Origin: Lathyrus oleraceus
Taxonomy: Eukaryota > Streptophyta > Magnoliopsida > Fabales > Fabaceae
Assembly: GCF_024323335.1 (NCBI RefSeq)
Contig: NC_066585.1
Coordinates: 80,761,359-80,825,358, forward strand
Direction: 5' to 3'
Length of the DNA stretch: 64,000 bases
The notes below the pieces were generated by a model, which saw only the letters and a list, made by a program, of their open reading frames with translations, searched no databases and was not told the DNA's origin. Below, one piece after another: positions 1 to 12,289 of the stretch (the first letter of the stretch is position 1; each line of letters starts with the position of its first letter). Both the position numbers and the translations under genes were made by a program.

Positions 1-728
1 GATATACCTTATTCCAGTCTGAAACCCAAACATGTCTTTAAATATTAATTCTGACATTGATAACTTTTATGGGAATTTTGAATAAGTTCATCATGTTAAC
101 CAAGTGTTTCAGGTTTTAAGGCATTGACTAAGCTGATTAGAGTTCAAGTGAACCAGACATATAATCAGAATAGTTAACTAAGCAGTTTGCAATTAACTAG
201 ACATACACGTTCTGAACTCAGTTTAAGTGAACCATGTGTGTATTGTACCAGACGCATAAATGTTCTAAACCAGAAAAAGTTATGAACCAGGTGTATATAA
301 ATTTTGATATCAACCAGGCATGCGTATAACCAGGCATATGAAAGCTCTGACAAATCATGCTATGTAATGAGTCTGATGACTAGACTTTCTAACACTCAAG
401 AAAAACCGTTTCTGAAATGAAATACTTCTGTACCCAAGCTTTTGTATTATGATAAGTTACTACATTCATAGTAACCAGACTTCTGCCTTATGGGAAGTTA
501 TTTCTTTCATGCTAATTAAATTTTTTATATATGTTAAGATTATTTTAAGTCTTAAATTCAAGGAGAGCTTACGAACCTAACTCTGATATTTTATGCTAAA
601 AAATAACTTTTAACATTATAAAATCCAGGGGGAGCTTACAAACCTCACTTTGATAATTTTATATGATTAAATCTAGTAAAAATTGTTCATCGAAATACAT
701 AGTTTTGTCATCATAAAAAGGAGGAGAT
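1..728 (+). mobile_element. 3' internal region of a SIRE/Maximus-like copia element (partial)
   Basis: No open reading frame of note. The stretch is AT-rich with scattered degenerate 'accag' and 'aaccagg' words, and it ends in a purine-rich tract (aaaaaggaggagatt, about 714-728) directly before a TG that opens a recognisable LTR. A polypurine tract beside an LTR is the expected 3' end of a + strand LTR retrotransposon. The coding part lies outside the window to the left. The family call comes from the resemblance of the adjoining LTR start to SIRE/Maximus elements of legumes and is not proven. Confidence 0.5.
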
Positions 729-1934
729 TGTAAGAACACGGTTTGGTTATGCACCTGACCCTTAGTTTTGATGATAACAATGCATTGTTTCTAAGAGAAC
801 AATTTTATACCCTAATGGTTTTTGTCTAGTGTGTAACTTTTGCTAACAGGTTCTGACTCTGAAGAATTGACTGTGACGTCATCAAATTCTAGACTTAACA
901 CACTCTGATTCTAAAGAGATACAATATGCTTTACAAGATGCTGTAAAGTTCTAGAAAGCTCTTAGACAGTGGTTCTGATGAACATTTTATTCTAAAGCTT
1001 CAGTTTGTGACTCTGATTGTGAGCCTTTGAAGGATTGTCAAGCCTTCAAGATTTTGCACTCTCAAGTTCTGAAGACTCTAAAGAACAAGATTTGAAGACT
1101 CTAAAGACCAAGTTCTAAGGAACTGTGTCAAGATTATGAAGACCAAGATTCCAAAGATTCTCTTAACTAGTCTCTTGATCCTTCTAAGCATGCTTCAACA
1201 TCATTTATTCAGAAGCCTCTGAAGATTAGAAGATAAGATCAAAAGGTTTTGCGTTAGGAAAATAGTACATAATACAAGATCACTTTTCCCTCAATTACAC
1301 TAATTTTGTGGGATTAGAACAATACTATTGCACCATTTTGTCTCCTATATGAAAACCGTTATACCAAGAGACATCTGCAATTTTGCTATTCTAATTCTAC
1401 CCTCCAACACTAATATAAAGAAGACTTGTATGATTGGACAAGTTGCCAATTCATTGCGCAATACTACGCTCATACACAACGCTATTTGTTGAACTTGATT
1501 TTATTTGTGTATAGTTTTTGTAAACACACATACAGCTTTTGTTCGTTATTGTGTGAGAAATTCATTGTACTTAACTTATGTTAATCTACTTTTTTAGAAG
1601 CAATATTGTAAGCACAATATTGCAAATCTCAAATTGTTTGAGTGGTTTCCTTGAGTGACTAGGTTTTAGTCATATAGACTTAAGAAGACAAAGGTGGGTT
1701 GTCTTTGTAGTGTCTGTAATCAATTTCAGTTATAATGGATTAAGTCCTTATTGAGAAGGCAAAATCACCTTGGTGGGTGGACTGGAGGTAACTTTGTTAA
1801 CAGCGAACCAGGATAAAAATAGTTGTGTTATTTTTCTTGTTTGTGTTATTATTTGATTGTGTTGGTTTTAAAAAGCTTTCCTTTTTAGAAACCCAATTCA
1901 AATCCCCTATTTCTTGTGTTTCTTGCCACCTTCA
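729..1934 (+). mobile_element. LTR of a SIRE/Maximus-like copia element (3' LTR)
   Basis: Starts TGTAAGAACACGG immediately after the polypurine tract and ends near ...CACCTTCA. It contains the 'gttttgatgataacaa' word typical of SIRE/Maximus LTR starts and the 'aaacccaattcaaat' word typical of their ends. Length is about 1206 bp. No second LTR is in the window, so neither TSD nor age can be given. The right border is inferred from the family's usual ending. Confidence 0.55.
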
Positions 1935-3870
1935 ATGTATTTGTTTATGAGGTATTCATGTATCTTTATTTAGTTCTCCACCATTTCAAACCATAATTAT
2001 CTTTGCTAGTTTGATTATGTAACTTTATTATTCACTATTTCTCTCACAGCCTTCACCATCATCTTCCATTAAAGCTTCATATTCATTTTTGTTTTTGAAG
2101 TAAGGTTTGAATTCTTAGTTTCTCAAAGTACCAAAGTGATTTTTATGTATGCATGATGGTGGAGCATTTTCTAAAACAAATACACTCATGTATGTATATA
2201 CACATATGGCAACAATATGAGAGAGATGGAATGCAATGTCAAGTTAGTTTAAGAAGGGTTGAAGTTGGAGCATGTCATTATCATTATCATGCTCCTGTTT
2301 CATGAACATCAATTAGTGTAAATAAGGTATGCAAGTGCATGATCTCTCTCAAGAACAAAAAATGAACATAAATTTTCATATTTACAATTTCGGTGCAAAG
2401 GTTAAACAAAGGAAGCTTATGGATGAGTGGCAAAGGTTCAGGCATGTTAACCAAAGAGTGTGGGTTTGAATCTTAACAGTTGCAAAAAAATATTTTGTTA
2501 AATTCTCCATTGCCACATGGACCAACAAAACTTTGATGTTAGAGACTAACACGAACAAGAAAGTAACATATAGGGACTTCAACAAAAAAAAATAGGGACA
2601 AAAAAAAAACTCGCCAACTTATAGGGACGAAAAGACTATTTAAACAAAAAACTAATATAAAACATGACGCGCCTTGACATTTTACCTCTGTTTTTGATTG
2701 TGTGAGGTGAAAGTTTTGTCATGAAATATATTATTTGTAGTAACGCCTTCTCCTTATATAATGGAGAAGTTATAACAACTTGTTATTTGCTAGTCATAGA
2801 ATACAATAGTCGTTGGATGTATTTCGGAATTGGATCATCTGTATTCTTTTCTTTTGTAGAGTAGTTCTCCTCTGTTGTGAATGTTCTAGACGAATTATAA
2901 CTCCTTCTGAATAGTCTACTGATGACCATTATAATCGACCCAGATCATAAATACAAATAGCGGGCATTCAGCACATAATGTATTAACTAACTAATGAGTT
3001 TTTTTTTACAATTATTGAAAATTTTATTTGATTATTTTTTTTGAAGGAATTGGTTAGTTCAACTAATTAGATTGTTAAAGAATTATAATATTATATTTTA
3101 TTTATTAATAATTAATTGAACATAATTAATATTTTTTTTTTAAGAATAAGAAGAATGAGAGATAGATGACATGCGTTAACATCTCAATTAGGTTGACACC
3201 TGAAGCTTATCTCCTAATCATACAATTCTAACATTTATTAAAAATAAAAATAAAAAGTATAAATTGAAGGACTAGGTCAAAACATAAAAGATACATAACA
3301 TTTGTTTCATTAAAAACATTACATTGAAAACCCATTGTCATTCCGATAAAACTAGCTGAAGGAAGTCAAAACCAAACAATTTTCCATCTATTTTTTAAAA
3401 TTTCATGGCACAATGTTATGATTTTTTAAAAGTCATGTCATCCCATCTTGTAAGCAATTGATGAATGGCCAACATCACTCTAATAAGCTCAACACGCTGT
3501 GCAATAGTGATACCAAAATTTTAGCAAAATAATCCAAAGTAGCATTCAAAGTATCTTTATGAATAAAGTGATCAAGTTGGATCCTTGTTCAACAAGTTAA
3601 TAAAGTTGGGATAACTTTGAGCAATCGAGCTACGTGTTCTCCAATTCTCATTATGAATTACTAGTTGATCGTGTCATTTTATTTAAATACCTACTCATCC
3701 TTAATCAAATGTCATTTTATTATAATAATTAATTAATTGATTTAACTAAAATTTTAGATACCACCTAAAACACAAGAGTACCTAATCGATTTACAAAAGC
3801 CATAAATAATTAATATCATTAATTTCATGTTCATTTTACTCATTCACAATAAAAACAAACAAAACTTGGA
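1935..3870. other. Intergenic stretch, mostly unassigned, AT-rich
   Basis: No gene is supported. It holds homopolymer A/T tracts, a CACTA-like terminus near 2700-2752 (listed separately) and AT-rich simple sequence at 3000-3160. Minus-strand reading of about 3400-3600 gives short open stretches that resemble a decayed coding exon but match nothing I recognise. Confidence 0.5.
2700..2752. repeat. CACTA-like transposon terminus, orphan fragment
   Basis: Read on the minus strand, about 45 bp from 2748 (ttactacaaataatatattt...) match the end at 12803 (cactactacaaataataca...), including the shared 'tcatgacaaa' and 'tttcacctca' words. The first bases have decayed from CACTAC to CGTTAC. No partner end or TSD was found. 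Confidence 0.4.
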
Positions 3871-3876
3871 AAACGT

Positions 3877-3990
3877 GACTGGTTTGACCAGTCAGTGTCG
3901 TAAAAACATTACAGCATGTTTTAGGAAAGAACTCATAAATTAAACCAAATACAATAATACTGCTACTGCACCATTTCTTTGACTATTGAC
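3877..3990 (+). promoter_or_regulatory. W-box cluster upstream of the MACPF gene
   Basis: A perfect 7-bp inverted repeat (GACTGGT-TTG-ACCAGTC, 3877-3893) contains the W-box core TTGACC. Two further TTGAC cores lie at 3979-3983 and 3986-3990. All are 130-250 bp upstream of the ATG at 4123. WRKY factors bind TTGAC(C/T), and plant MACPF genes are linked to immunity and cell-death control, so stress regulation is plausible but inferred. A pyrimidine-rich tract (about 4014-4060) probably marks the 5' UTR. Confidence 0.35.
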
Positions 3991-4122
3991 AAAAAAAAAA
4001 AACACAACATCCAATTCTTCTTCTTCTTCTTTTGCTTTTCATTTTCGTTTTCGCTTTCCATAAACACAAAATCTACTCCTTATTTGTTTCACCAACGTTT
4101 CAAGAAGAACAACAATCATTAG

Positions 4123-7023
4123 ATGAACATGTCAAGTAAGAAAAAGGTACTGTCTGTAGAAGATGTCATAAAGTCCGTTGGATTAGGTTACGATCTCACC
4201 AACGATCTCAAACTCAAATCATGCAAATATCACTCCAAATTGATTGCTATTGATCACCACAACCTTCGGACTGTCCAACTTCCCGGTCGCGTTTCGATTC
4301 CCAATGTCCCCAAATCCATCAATTGCGATAAAGGCGACCGTATGAGATTCTCTTCTGACGTTCTTTCTTTTCAGCAGGTGTTTTTCTTTCTTTTTCTGCT
4401 TCTTAACTGTAAAGTTTGTTCCTTTTTTAGTTTTTGCTCAAGGTTATTATGTGGGTCTAGAGAACCAAATTTGTACTAGAAATTTTTTACTTCCCAAGGT
4501 AGTATTTTGGTAATTTGGCCATTAGTGAAATTCATAAATGATTCTAGAAATTAAAATTTATTTATGATATTACTCATTCAAGATAATCTCATAACTAAAT
4601 TGACAAATCCAAAAGGTCTAAGAATAGTAATATGTTCTTTAGCACCCGACACTTTTGAATAAAATGTGTGATTTTGTTGGTGTTGGTGTCGTGTTTTTGT
4701 TGTCTGTGCTTCTGGGGTTATTTTAGAATTTTGTTTATTTCATGACCAAATTGTCCTATCTACACCTGTTATTATTATGGTGAAATGAAATTTTTTGGCA
4801 TGTGTTTGTTGTTATTATTGTTGAAGTATTGAAGGGTGGGGATTGTTGGTGTGACTGACTAGGCATGTATGTGTTTTTGTTTTGTTTATGATTTAGATGT
4901 CAGAGAAGTTCAACCAGGAGGTGTCGTTGTCGGGCAAGATTCCGACGGGCCATTTCAATTCGGTGTTTCAGTTTTCAGGTGTTTGGCAAAGAGATGCAGC
5001 CAATACCAAGAGTCTTGCATTTGATGGTGTCTCCATTACACTTTACAACATAGCACTTGATAAAGCACATGTGGTTCTGAGTGATCATGTCAAACAAGAT
5101 GTTCCTTCGTCATGGGATCCCGCTGCATTGGCAAGGTACTTTATGAAAGGTCTCACTCCTGCTCTCAACTAGGAGGAGTCTTGGATTTTTCGTTATTTGC
5201 ATCGCAGTAGTTTTGACGACATTTATCATGTTACTGAAACCAGTTTAGTATATACACTTTGAGTTGCAACTTGTAAATAATCTTTTCAGGTTCATTGAGA
5301 AATATGGAACCCATGCTGTTGTCGGGGTGAAAATAGGGGGAACCGATATAATTTATGCTAAGCAACAGTATTCGTCTCCCCTACAACCTTCTGATGTACA
5401 GAAAAAATTGAAGGACTTGGCGGACGAATTCTTCCTGCGCCAGGCTGGACAAAATAACACTACCGATGGGGCATTTAATAAGAAAGAAAAGGTTTTAAAG
5501 CTTATCCGGTTGTTTTCTTTTTTTGGTTCCATATATCTCTGGTTACGTTTTGCTTTTTTATAAGTAAAAGATTGCATTACCGTATGCTAATTGTTAGCAC
5601 AACTTATATTTTCCTCTCTTTCCTCCCAGTTTATGAAGGACAACGGACTAGGATTCCTTGATATTCAAGCTCAGTCCTACCATGAATCAGAGGTGAATAT
5701 TTGTTTTTAAATTGAACTTTAAACACGACAAATGTTCTTACTATTTTCCTCCTGCTCGTTGAACATTTTAGGTTCAGGATATCAAGTTTATGTGCAAAAG
5801 GAAAGGTGGAAATGGGAGGAACGATTTAAAACATGATGAGTGGTGCCAAACCGTTTTGTCTCAACCTGACGTAATATCAATGTCATTCGTACCAATTACA
5901 TCTCTACTTGGTGGAATAAACGGGAGCGGATATTTAACTCATGCCATAAATCTCTATTTAAGATGTAAGCAACTAAACGTGGCTCGTTTAGTCATTTAGT
6001 TATTCACATTTAGTCTCAAAGCCTATGGAATCACTCATAATGTAGCTGTAATTTCTAACTGCAGATAAACCACAAATTGATGAACTGCATCAATTTTTGG
6101 AGTTCCAGCTTCCGAGGCAATGGGCCCCTGTATTTGGTGAGCTTGTCCTTGGTCCTGATAGAAAGTCGCATAGTTCTTCATCTTTACAGTTCAGTTTCAT
6201 GGGTCCTAAGCTCTATGTGAACACAACACCGGTAATGCTGCTTGATTTATTTAATCATTCAAAACAACACATTGTTAGATTTTCTGTACGTGACAAATGC
6301 GGTGATAAATTTGGTCTGACCCTAAGCTTCGCGCAGGTTGATGTAGGAATGAAGCCTGTGACAGGCCTTCGATTGCATTTGGAAGGAAAGAAAAGTAATT
6401 GTTTGGCAATCCATTTGCAGCACCTCTCCTCCCTCCCCAAGACATTCCAACTTGAGGGAGAGACTAATGGGAATGTATCCGACACCTCTTCAGAGCGTAA
6501 ATATTACGAAAAGGTCCAGTGGAAGAGTTTCTCTCATATTTGCACGGCTCCTGTTGAATCCTACGATGACAATTCTGTTGTGACCGGTGCTCACTTCGAA
6601 GTGGGAGAAGCTGGTCTGAAGAAAGTTCTCTTCCTAAGGCTTCACTTCTGTAAAGTTGCCAACGCATCACGTGTGAGAAATCCTGAATGGGATGGTTCGC
6701 CTGGCTTGACTCAGAAATCCGGAATGATCTCAACTTTCATCAGCACTCGGTTTTCAGGTCCACAAAAACTGCCACCGCCACAGCCATCGGACGTAAATGT
6801 CAACTCTGCCTTATACCCCGGAGGTCCTCCCGTACCTGCTCAATCACCTAAACTTCTGAGGTTTGTTGACACAACAGAAATGACAAGAGGACCGCAAGAT
6901 TTGCCTGGCTACTGGGTTGTGTCTGGGGCAAGGCTTTTTGTGGAGAAGGGCAAAATATCGCTTAAAGTAAAATATTCTCTTTTAACCGCGATTTCACCGG
7001 ATGAAGAGACGGGAAGTTATTGA
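4123..7023 (+). CDS. MACPF domain-containing protein, seven exons, At1g14780-like
   Basis: Plant MACPF proteins (NSL1, CAD1 and relatives) carry a perforin-type fold and restrain programmed cell death and salicylate-linked defence; their biochemical activity is not settled. Proposed exons: 4123-4377, 4897-5135, 5290-5491, 5630-5692, 5772-5964, 6065-6231, 6337-7023, all with GT-AG introns and a continuous frame of 1806 nt, giving 601 residues, the usual length for the family. The MACPF signature YGTHAVVGVKIGG is at residues 170-182 and starts just after the exon 2/3 junction. An N-terminal DKGDRMRFSSD block (69-79) and a C-terminal FPGGPPVP-like block (YPGGPPVPA) also fit this subfamily. An in-frame TAG directly precedes the chosen ATG. 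No signal peptide is evident. No frameshift or stop is seen, so the gene appears intact. Overall similarity is closest to the Arabidopsis At1g14780 branch, judged from memory. Confidence 0.9.
6232..6336 (+). other. Frame-preserving intron 6 of the MACPF gene
   Basis: A short intron with donor ccg/gtaatg and acceptor gcgcag/gttg. It is 105 nt (35 codons), starts in phase 0 and has no stop, so a retained transcript would insert 35 residues between YVNTTP and VDVGMKPVTG. Removing it restores the spacing known in the family. The inserted stretch is Phe/Lys-rich and looks unrelated to the domain. Confidence 0.7.
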
Positions 7024-7388
7024 AAATAACAAACGCGAGAGAGGTGGAGAATGAAGATGAATTTTTTTCCGGTTAAGTAGTTCAATCTGTGCATGTGTAC
7101 ATAATAGTGTCTGATTCTTTTCTGTTGTACATTTTCTCTATTCATTATAGGTGTTACTATTTGATATTGTCATTTTTGTTTGTGTATGTATGTATGAATG
7201 TATACATACACAACAGATGTTTTGAGAGAATTCCTTGATGTGGTGTTGAGAAAAGTTTGTGTAACACCTTAGTCTTTTTGTCTGTGTTTTTTTGAATGTG
7301 TTTCTGTGTTAGTGGCTTCCTTCATGCAGACAATGAAAAGGTATTCGTTTTAAACTCTGGAAAAGTTACTTTATGGTATTTGTATATA
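7024..7388 (+). other. 3' UTR and downstream flank of the MACPF gene
   Basis: T-rich sequence with TGT-rich words that would suit plant far-upstream polyadenylation elements. No further gene is visible. The exact cleavage site cannot be set from sequence alone. Confidence 0.4.
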
Positions 7389-7712
7389 CTCCAGTCTCAA
7401 ATTAAATTAACTGATCTATTTTTAAAAAAATGTTTCGGAATTAATCAGTGATTATTTTTTATTTTTTAATATAATATTAATCATTATTTTTCAGATGTGT
7501 TATTTAATTAATATTATTAATCTTTGCTCTGTGTTTTTTATAAGTATCATTTTGACTTTTCATATATATAAAAAAACTAATAAATTTTGTTATTTTTCAG
7601 ATATATTCTTTTGATCTATAATATTTTTAATTATTTATTAATTTATTTGACTTTTTTCTCTGTATCATAGATAATTTTTACAAAATCAATTAATATTATT
7701 TTGAAAACGAAG
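7389..7712. mobile_element. Stowaway-like MITE (324 bp)
   Basis: Begins CTCCAGTCTCAAATTAA and ends with the imperfect inverse (right end read inward: CTTCGTTTTCAAAATAA), both followed inward by a 'TTAAcTGAT / TTAATTGAT' word. TA dinucleotides flank both ends (7387-7388, 7713-7714), as expected of Tc1/mariner-derived Stowaway elements. The interior is AT-rich and non-coding. Confidence 0.6.
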
Positions 7713-7753
7713 TAAAAAAAAAATCATCTAAAAATAACACTTAAAAATGAAAG

Positions 7754-8291
7754 TGTAATGGTTAAAAAGTATCCACGTGCATATCATCTCTGTAAGAGCA
7801 GGTGTACTTAGAGGCTTTAGTAGGTACATTACGTTGTATGGTAGATAAGACTTGCCCACCACGGTGAGAAATCCTATACGGTGGTGTTGTGTGGTGGTTT
7901 AGAGGACCTGTTCATGTGAGGTGAGAGACTATGTATAGGTCTTTGTTGCTCATGTTTAAGCGTAAGAGTTAAGATCTGCCCCTCTCACCGGCTAGGTGAT
8001 ATATTTATAAAGGCTCTCTTGGGCTTGCGTTGTAGAGTTAGTGGACGGTTATGTCCCACCTCCATGACCAAGAAAGTGGTCAAGAAAAAACTTAATCTTC
8101 CTAGAATCATGTAGGAAGTGGTTCCCCCTTTTGACTGACCATTTAGGTATCTTGACCTAAGTTCAACAAAGGGGGACTTATCCTTTCATTGGGCTATCCC
8201 TCGCTAGCCCTAAGGGGTGACTTCCCCTTCTTTGGGTGCTAGCCCCTTTTTGGATGCTCCTTATTAGGATCCAATAAAATATAACACTACA
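7754..8291 (-). repeat. 3' LTR of the gypsy/LARD-like element
   Basis: Matches 57132-57753 in words such as 'tagagttagtggacg', 'aggctctcttggg/a' and the end 'ccaataaaatata'. Ends TG...CA. It is shorter than its partner (538 against 622 bp) mainly because the 'gctagccct...ggggg' block near its end has fewer copies. Confidence 0.7.
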
Positions 8292-9197
8292 TAGTCCCTC
8301 AAGCATGATGACTTGGTAAAAGGCGAAATGATTAATAAAAGTACTCATATCCTTAAGACTCCCTTGTACGGATCTATACCAGGAGGCTTTTTCTTTATGA
8401 GAGATTACACGAGTCCCTTAGGCGAGACATAATAGTTGAGTACCTCAAGTGATATTTAATGTCGAGTTGCTCAGGAGATACTTAAAAGTCAAGTCTCTCA
8501 AGAGAGATTTAATGTCGAGTCCCTTAGAAGAGACTTAATAGTTGAGTCCCTTAGGCGAGACTTAATAATAGAGTTCCTCAGGCGAGACTTAATGTCGAGT
8601 AACTCGGGCGAGACTTAATAGTTGAGTCCCTCAGATGAGACTTAATAGAAGAGTCCCTCAGGCAAGACTTACTGTCGAGTCCTTTAGGAGAGACTTAATA
8701 GTTAGGTCCCTAAGGAGAGACTTTAGGTGAGTCTCAAGCAAGACTTTAAGTTGGATCGCGCACGAGGAAACTCTAAGTAACTCCGACAACACGTTTAAAT
8801 AAGTCTATTTGACGAGACTTTGATTCCCTCAAGGGAGTTATATGTTGAGCCTGACTGATGAGACTTCAAGTCTCTCAGGAGAGGAGTTTGCTTAAGCACA
8901 TTTGATGGGATTCTCAGACCCTCAGGTGAAGTTACATATCTGACCCGACTGATGAGACTTTAAGTCTCTCAAGCAAGGTGTTCGACTTCTCGGAAGGGAC
9001 TTCTATCAAGCCCTCAGTCAATCCTTTAAGTTTATTAGGATAGACTTCGATCACATCCCTTGGGAGTGACTTTATGTTGGATCTCGTATAAGGAAACTCT
9101 AAGCCTCTCGGGCGAGAAGTTTTCTTAAGCTTGTTCGATGGGATTCTCAATCCCTCAAGCGAAGTAAATATGTGGCCAGACTGATGAGACTTCAAGT
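8292..9197 (-). repeat. Minisatellite-like 3' region of the gypsy/LARD element
   Basis: Many degenerate copies of a unit around 'gagtccctcaggcgagactt' with a period of roughly 37-40 bp at 8400-8750, then a longer-period arrangement that repeats 'ctgatgagacttcaag' and 'gggattctca'. It continues at 10965-11500 after the inserted solo LTR. No coding potential beyond chance frames. TSD copy CAAGT is at 9193-9197. Confidence 0.65.
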
Positions 9198-10959
9198 TGT
9201 TAGACGATAAGCCTAGATCTAGAGGGGTGGGTGGGGGGGGGGGGGGGGGGTGAATAGATCTAAAATTAAAATTTTATTCAAAACTTTGATTTAGAAAAAT
9301 TTATGGCGTGGAAACAAGTTTAAAATATTTCCCGGATCCAAAATCGTTTAACCGAACCTTCTATTGAAAAACTCGGATATGCGTATGAGTACCAATGGTA
9401 TGGTAATAATTCACAAGTTGATTTACCAATACTTCTACCACTAAATTGAATACTCTACTATAGTAACTATCTATCTCCAATGTCAACAACACACTAAAGG
9501 CTAGTTGACACAATTCATCAAACACTTTGCGTGTAATCAACAAAGTCTGGATATTAGTGTAATATTTGTAGTTCTTAACAACCAATCACTACCAAATGGT
9601 AAGTGATTACTACACTAACACAATTTTTCAAAGATTTCAAAATTTATTATCCAAATAATGTTGATCAAGATATCAAAGTAATTAATAATTTGTGAACCAA
9701 AAAATAAATGAGATAGAGAGAGAGAGTACACAAGGATTTGTTTAGGCAGTTTCCCAATCGACCTTGCTATGGGTATGTCTGCCCTCAATTCGAATTCGAA
9801 ATGAGATATTAATATAATAAATCTTACTTTGTAAAAGTATCAATACAAGAGATGAGAAATCAAATCCCACAAACCCTAGGTTTATTCTTGACTCTAGCAC
9901 CTCCAAAAACCTTGATGAAAGCTTGATCAAGTCACAAACAATGTCGCTTCAATTCACCTATTGTTGCTACTTCCTTGCACGTCCTCCTTGTCTCAAGGCT
10001 TTCACCCAGCTGAATTAGTCCAAAGCTCACACTTGTTGAACCCAAGATTTGTCAATGCGATCCACCGTTTCACGCTACTCCCTTGCCGACACACCTATTC
10101 TCAAGGCTTTCACTCGATTGAATCTAAATTGCACAATCTTGAAAAAAGCCTTAAAACCCCAAAGATCTTGAAGGAAAACCCCAAATCGGTTTTCTTATTT
10201 GAATCCCTCAAAGATCGCAACCCAATATTCCCGGTACAACAAACCTAACTGGACGTTATCAATCCTAATCTAGATGGTACCCAATCAAAAAATGAGTATG
10301 TGTAGTTTGATTGTGTGTATGCATAGATTGAATTGAAGATGATGAGATGCCTTGAAATCCTAGATTCATGTAGGTTTTAATCACTCTAGAAACCTTACTA
10401 TATGATGCATGTACTAAGTATTTATATGTGTGAGACTCATGAGAGGAAAAAGGAATTCAAAAGGAAAGGGAACAAATGCAATTTTTCAAAAAGTTTAGTC
10501 AATAGGTTGACCTATACGAGTCATGTGTCGACCTATTCAAGTCATGTGTCGACCTGTTGGAAGCATGTGTCAACCTATAAGGCTATGTGCTGCCTATAGG
10601 TCGACCTGAAGACTCAACACATAAGACAAAAGCTACTGGCTTTAATAATGCGGCGTATGTGCCGACCCCTACCATCTATATGTCGACTTGAAGTTTAAAA
10701 AAGTCATCTATAAGTCGACCTGTATTCGTATGTGCCAACATATAATGAAGATTTTTCACTTAAACTAAGTTTCTCACTCAACACTCTATTTTAATGCACA
10801 AATATTTTCCAGACCATTTCCAATGATGTTGACATGCTTCCTAATGCAAGAAAGCTAAAATGCACAGCTAAACTTGGATGATACCGTCCAATATACATAA
10901 ATGCTATTTCCTAGTTTTGACATCATGCAAAACATATCTAAACGGAAGAGGCTCTCACA
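9198..10959 (-). mobile_element. SIRE-like copia solo LTR (1762 bp)
   Basis: Bounded by a perfect 5-bp duplication CAAGT (9193-9197, 10960-10964). On the + strand it reads TGTTAGACG...CTCTCACA. On the minus strand it begins TGTGAGAGCCTCTTCC and soon has 'gatgtcaaaacta', a SIRE/Maximus-like LTR start. It contains a G-run of about 18 (9233-9250) and repeated 'gtcgacct' words (10505-10730). No internal genes, PBS or second LTR are present, so it is a solo LTR. Confidence 0.7.
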
Positions 10960-11800
10960 CAAGTCTCTCAAGAAAGGAGTTGGACTCTCAGACGAGACTT
11001 CTATAAAGCCCCCAGAGAAGGATTTAAGTCTCTTGGGTTAGACTTCGGTTACGTCCTTTGGGTGTGACGTTATGTTAGATCTCGCCTGAGGAAACTAGAA
11101 GTCCCTCAGGCGAGAAGTTTACTTAAGCCTGTTTGATGGGATTCTCAGTCACTCATGAGAAGTTACATATGTGGCCCAACTGATGACACTTTAAGTCTCC
11201 CAGGCAAGGCGTTGGACCTATCGGGCGAGACTTCTATCAAGTCCTCAGACAAGATTTTAATTTTCTTTGTCTAGACTTCGGCCGGGTCCCTTTGGCGTGA
11301 ATTTATGTTGGATCCCGCCTAAGGAAACTCTAAGTCCCTCAGAAGAGAAGTTTTCTTAAGCATGTTCGATGGAATTCTCATTCCCTCAGGAAATGTTACA
11401 CACCTAGCCTGCCAAATGAGACTTCAAATCTCTCAAGCGAGGCGTTTGCATTCGCCTCGCAGAGCGGCAAAGACCTTCGGGTGGAAGTCTAGAGACTATA
11501 CTCGCCTCGTTGGGAGGCAATGGTCTTCATATGGAAGTACAACATATTCATATTTCCTTGAGAGGCGACAATGATCTTCCTATGAAAGTCCAACGTATTC
11601 ATATTGCTTTAAGAGGTAGCAAAGATCTTTCTGTGGAAGTCCATCATATTTGTATTGCCTTAAGAGGCTGCAAGGATCTTCCGGTGGAAGTCCAATAGTT
11701 ACTTCAAGGTTATATCATTCCTTCATAACACGCGGGCCTATAAAAACTAATGCAACACAAATAGGGGGAACCTCATTAAAAACCTTACTCGCATAGGAAG
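10960..11800 (-). repeat. Continuation of the gypsy/LARD non-coding repeats
   Basis: Resumes the 'agtctctcaagcgag' repeats interrupted at 9197. From about 11480 the unit changes to 'gaggcaa-agatcttcctgtggaagtccaac', repeated four to five times to 11700. No gene is supported. Confidence 0.6.
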
Positions 11801-11802
11801 AA

Positions 11803-12085
11803 AAAGAGAGTCACCCTCTTATTCATAGTATACTTAAAGAGTTCTTAATGTGATTACAAATGACAGAGACATTAGCTCCCCTTATCCAACTATAAAAATA
11901 ATTGATCAAAGTATAAACTTACTGCTCTACTTCTTTATTTTATCGGCAATCTTGCTTGATAAAGTCATGCTTTCAAGGTTAGTTTTTCCAGCTCGTGTTT
12001 TGATACATGTGTTGTAGTTCGACACATTTCGCCTCTTTGTGGGCGCCTTGTTTTCTTCTAACTGTTTGAGTGCCAATTCAGTTGT
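11803..12085 (-). pseudogene. gag-like remnant, copy 1 (uninterrupted copia target site)
   Basis: Similar over about 280 bp to 56643-56930: shared words include 'gagtcaccc-tattcatagta', 'acttaaagagttctta', 'aataattgatcaaag' and 'ttgagtgccaat'. The minus-strand frame ends in SSKIADKIKK, followed by a stop near 11927. The bases around 11806-11812 (gaaaaagagag) span the site where copy 2 is interrupted by the copia LTR, so this copy lacks that insertion. Function of the encoded stretch is unknown beyond its position after the PBS in copy 2. Confidence 0.55.
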
Positions 12086-12285
12086 AAAACATGACAATAA
12101 CAACAAAAACAATACTACATTATACCCTAAGTCTAAAAAACCATGACAATAACAATAACAACAACAACAACAACAATAACAACAACAATAACAACGACGA
12201 CAACAACAACATCATCAACTTCAACAACAACAGAAACAACAATAACTACAAATACATCAATAACAACAACACAGTGAGAGTTTAA
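12085..12285 (+). repeat. (AAC)n/(AAT)n microsatellite
   Basis: Interrupted AAC and AAT trinucleotides, densest at 12140-12260. An Asn-rich frame across it is an artefact of the repeat. It lies between the gag remnant and the CACTA end and could be where a rearrangement joined them. Confidence 0.85.
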
Positions 12286-12289
12286 CATA

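Noticed and set aside
6097..7023. A single uninterrupted 308-residue coding exon
   Set aside because: It includes a GT-AG intron (6232-6336) whose translation interrupts a conserved block; the upstream start is also within an exon that begins at 6065.
12091..12285. Asn-rich open frame
   Set aside because: It is a translation of the AAC/AAT microsatellite.
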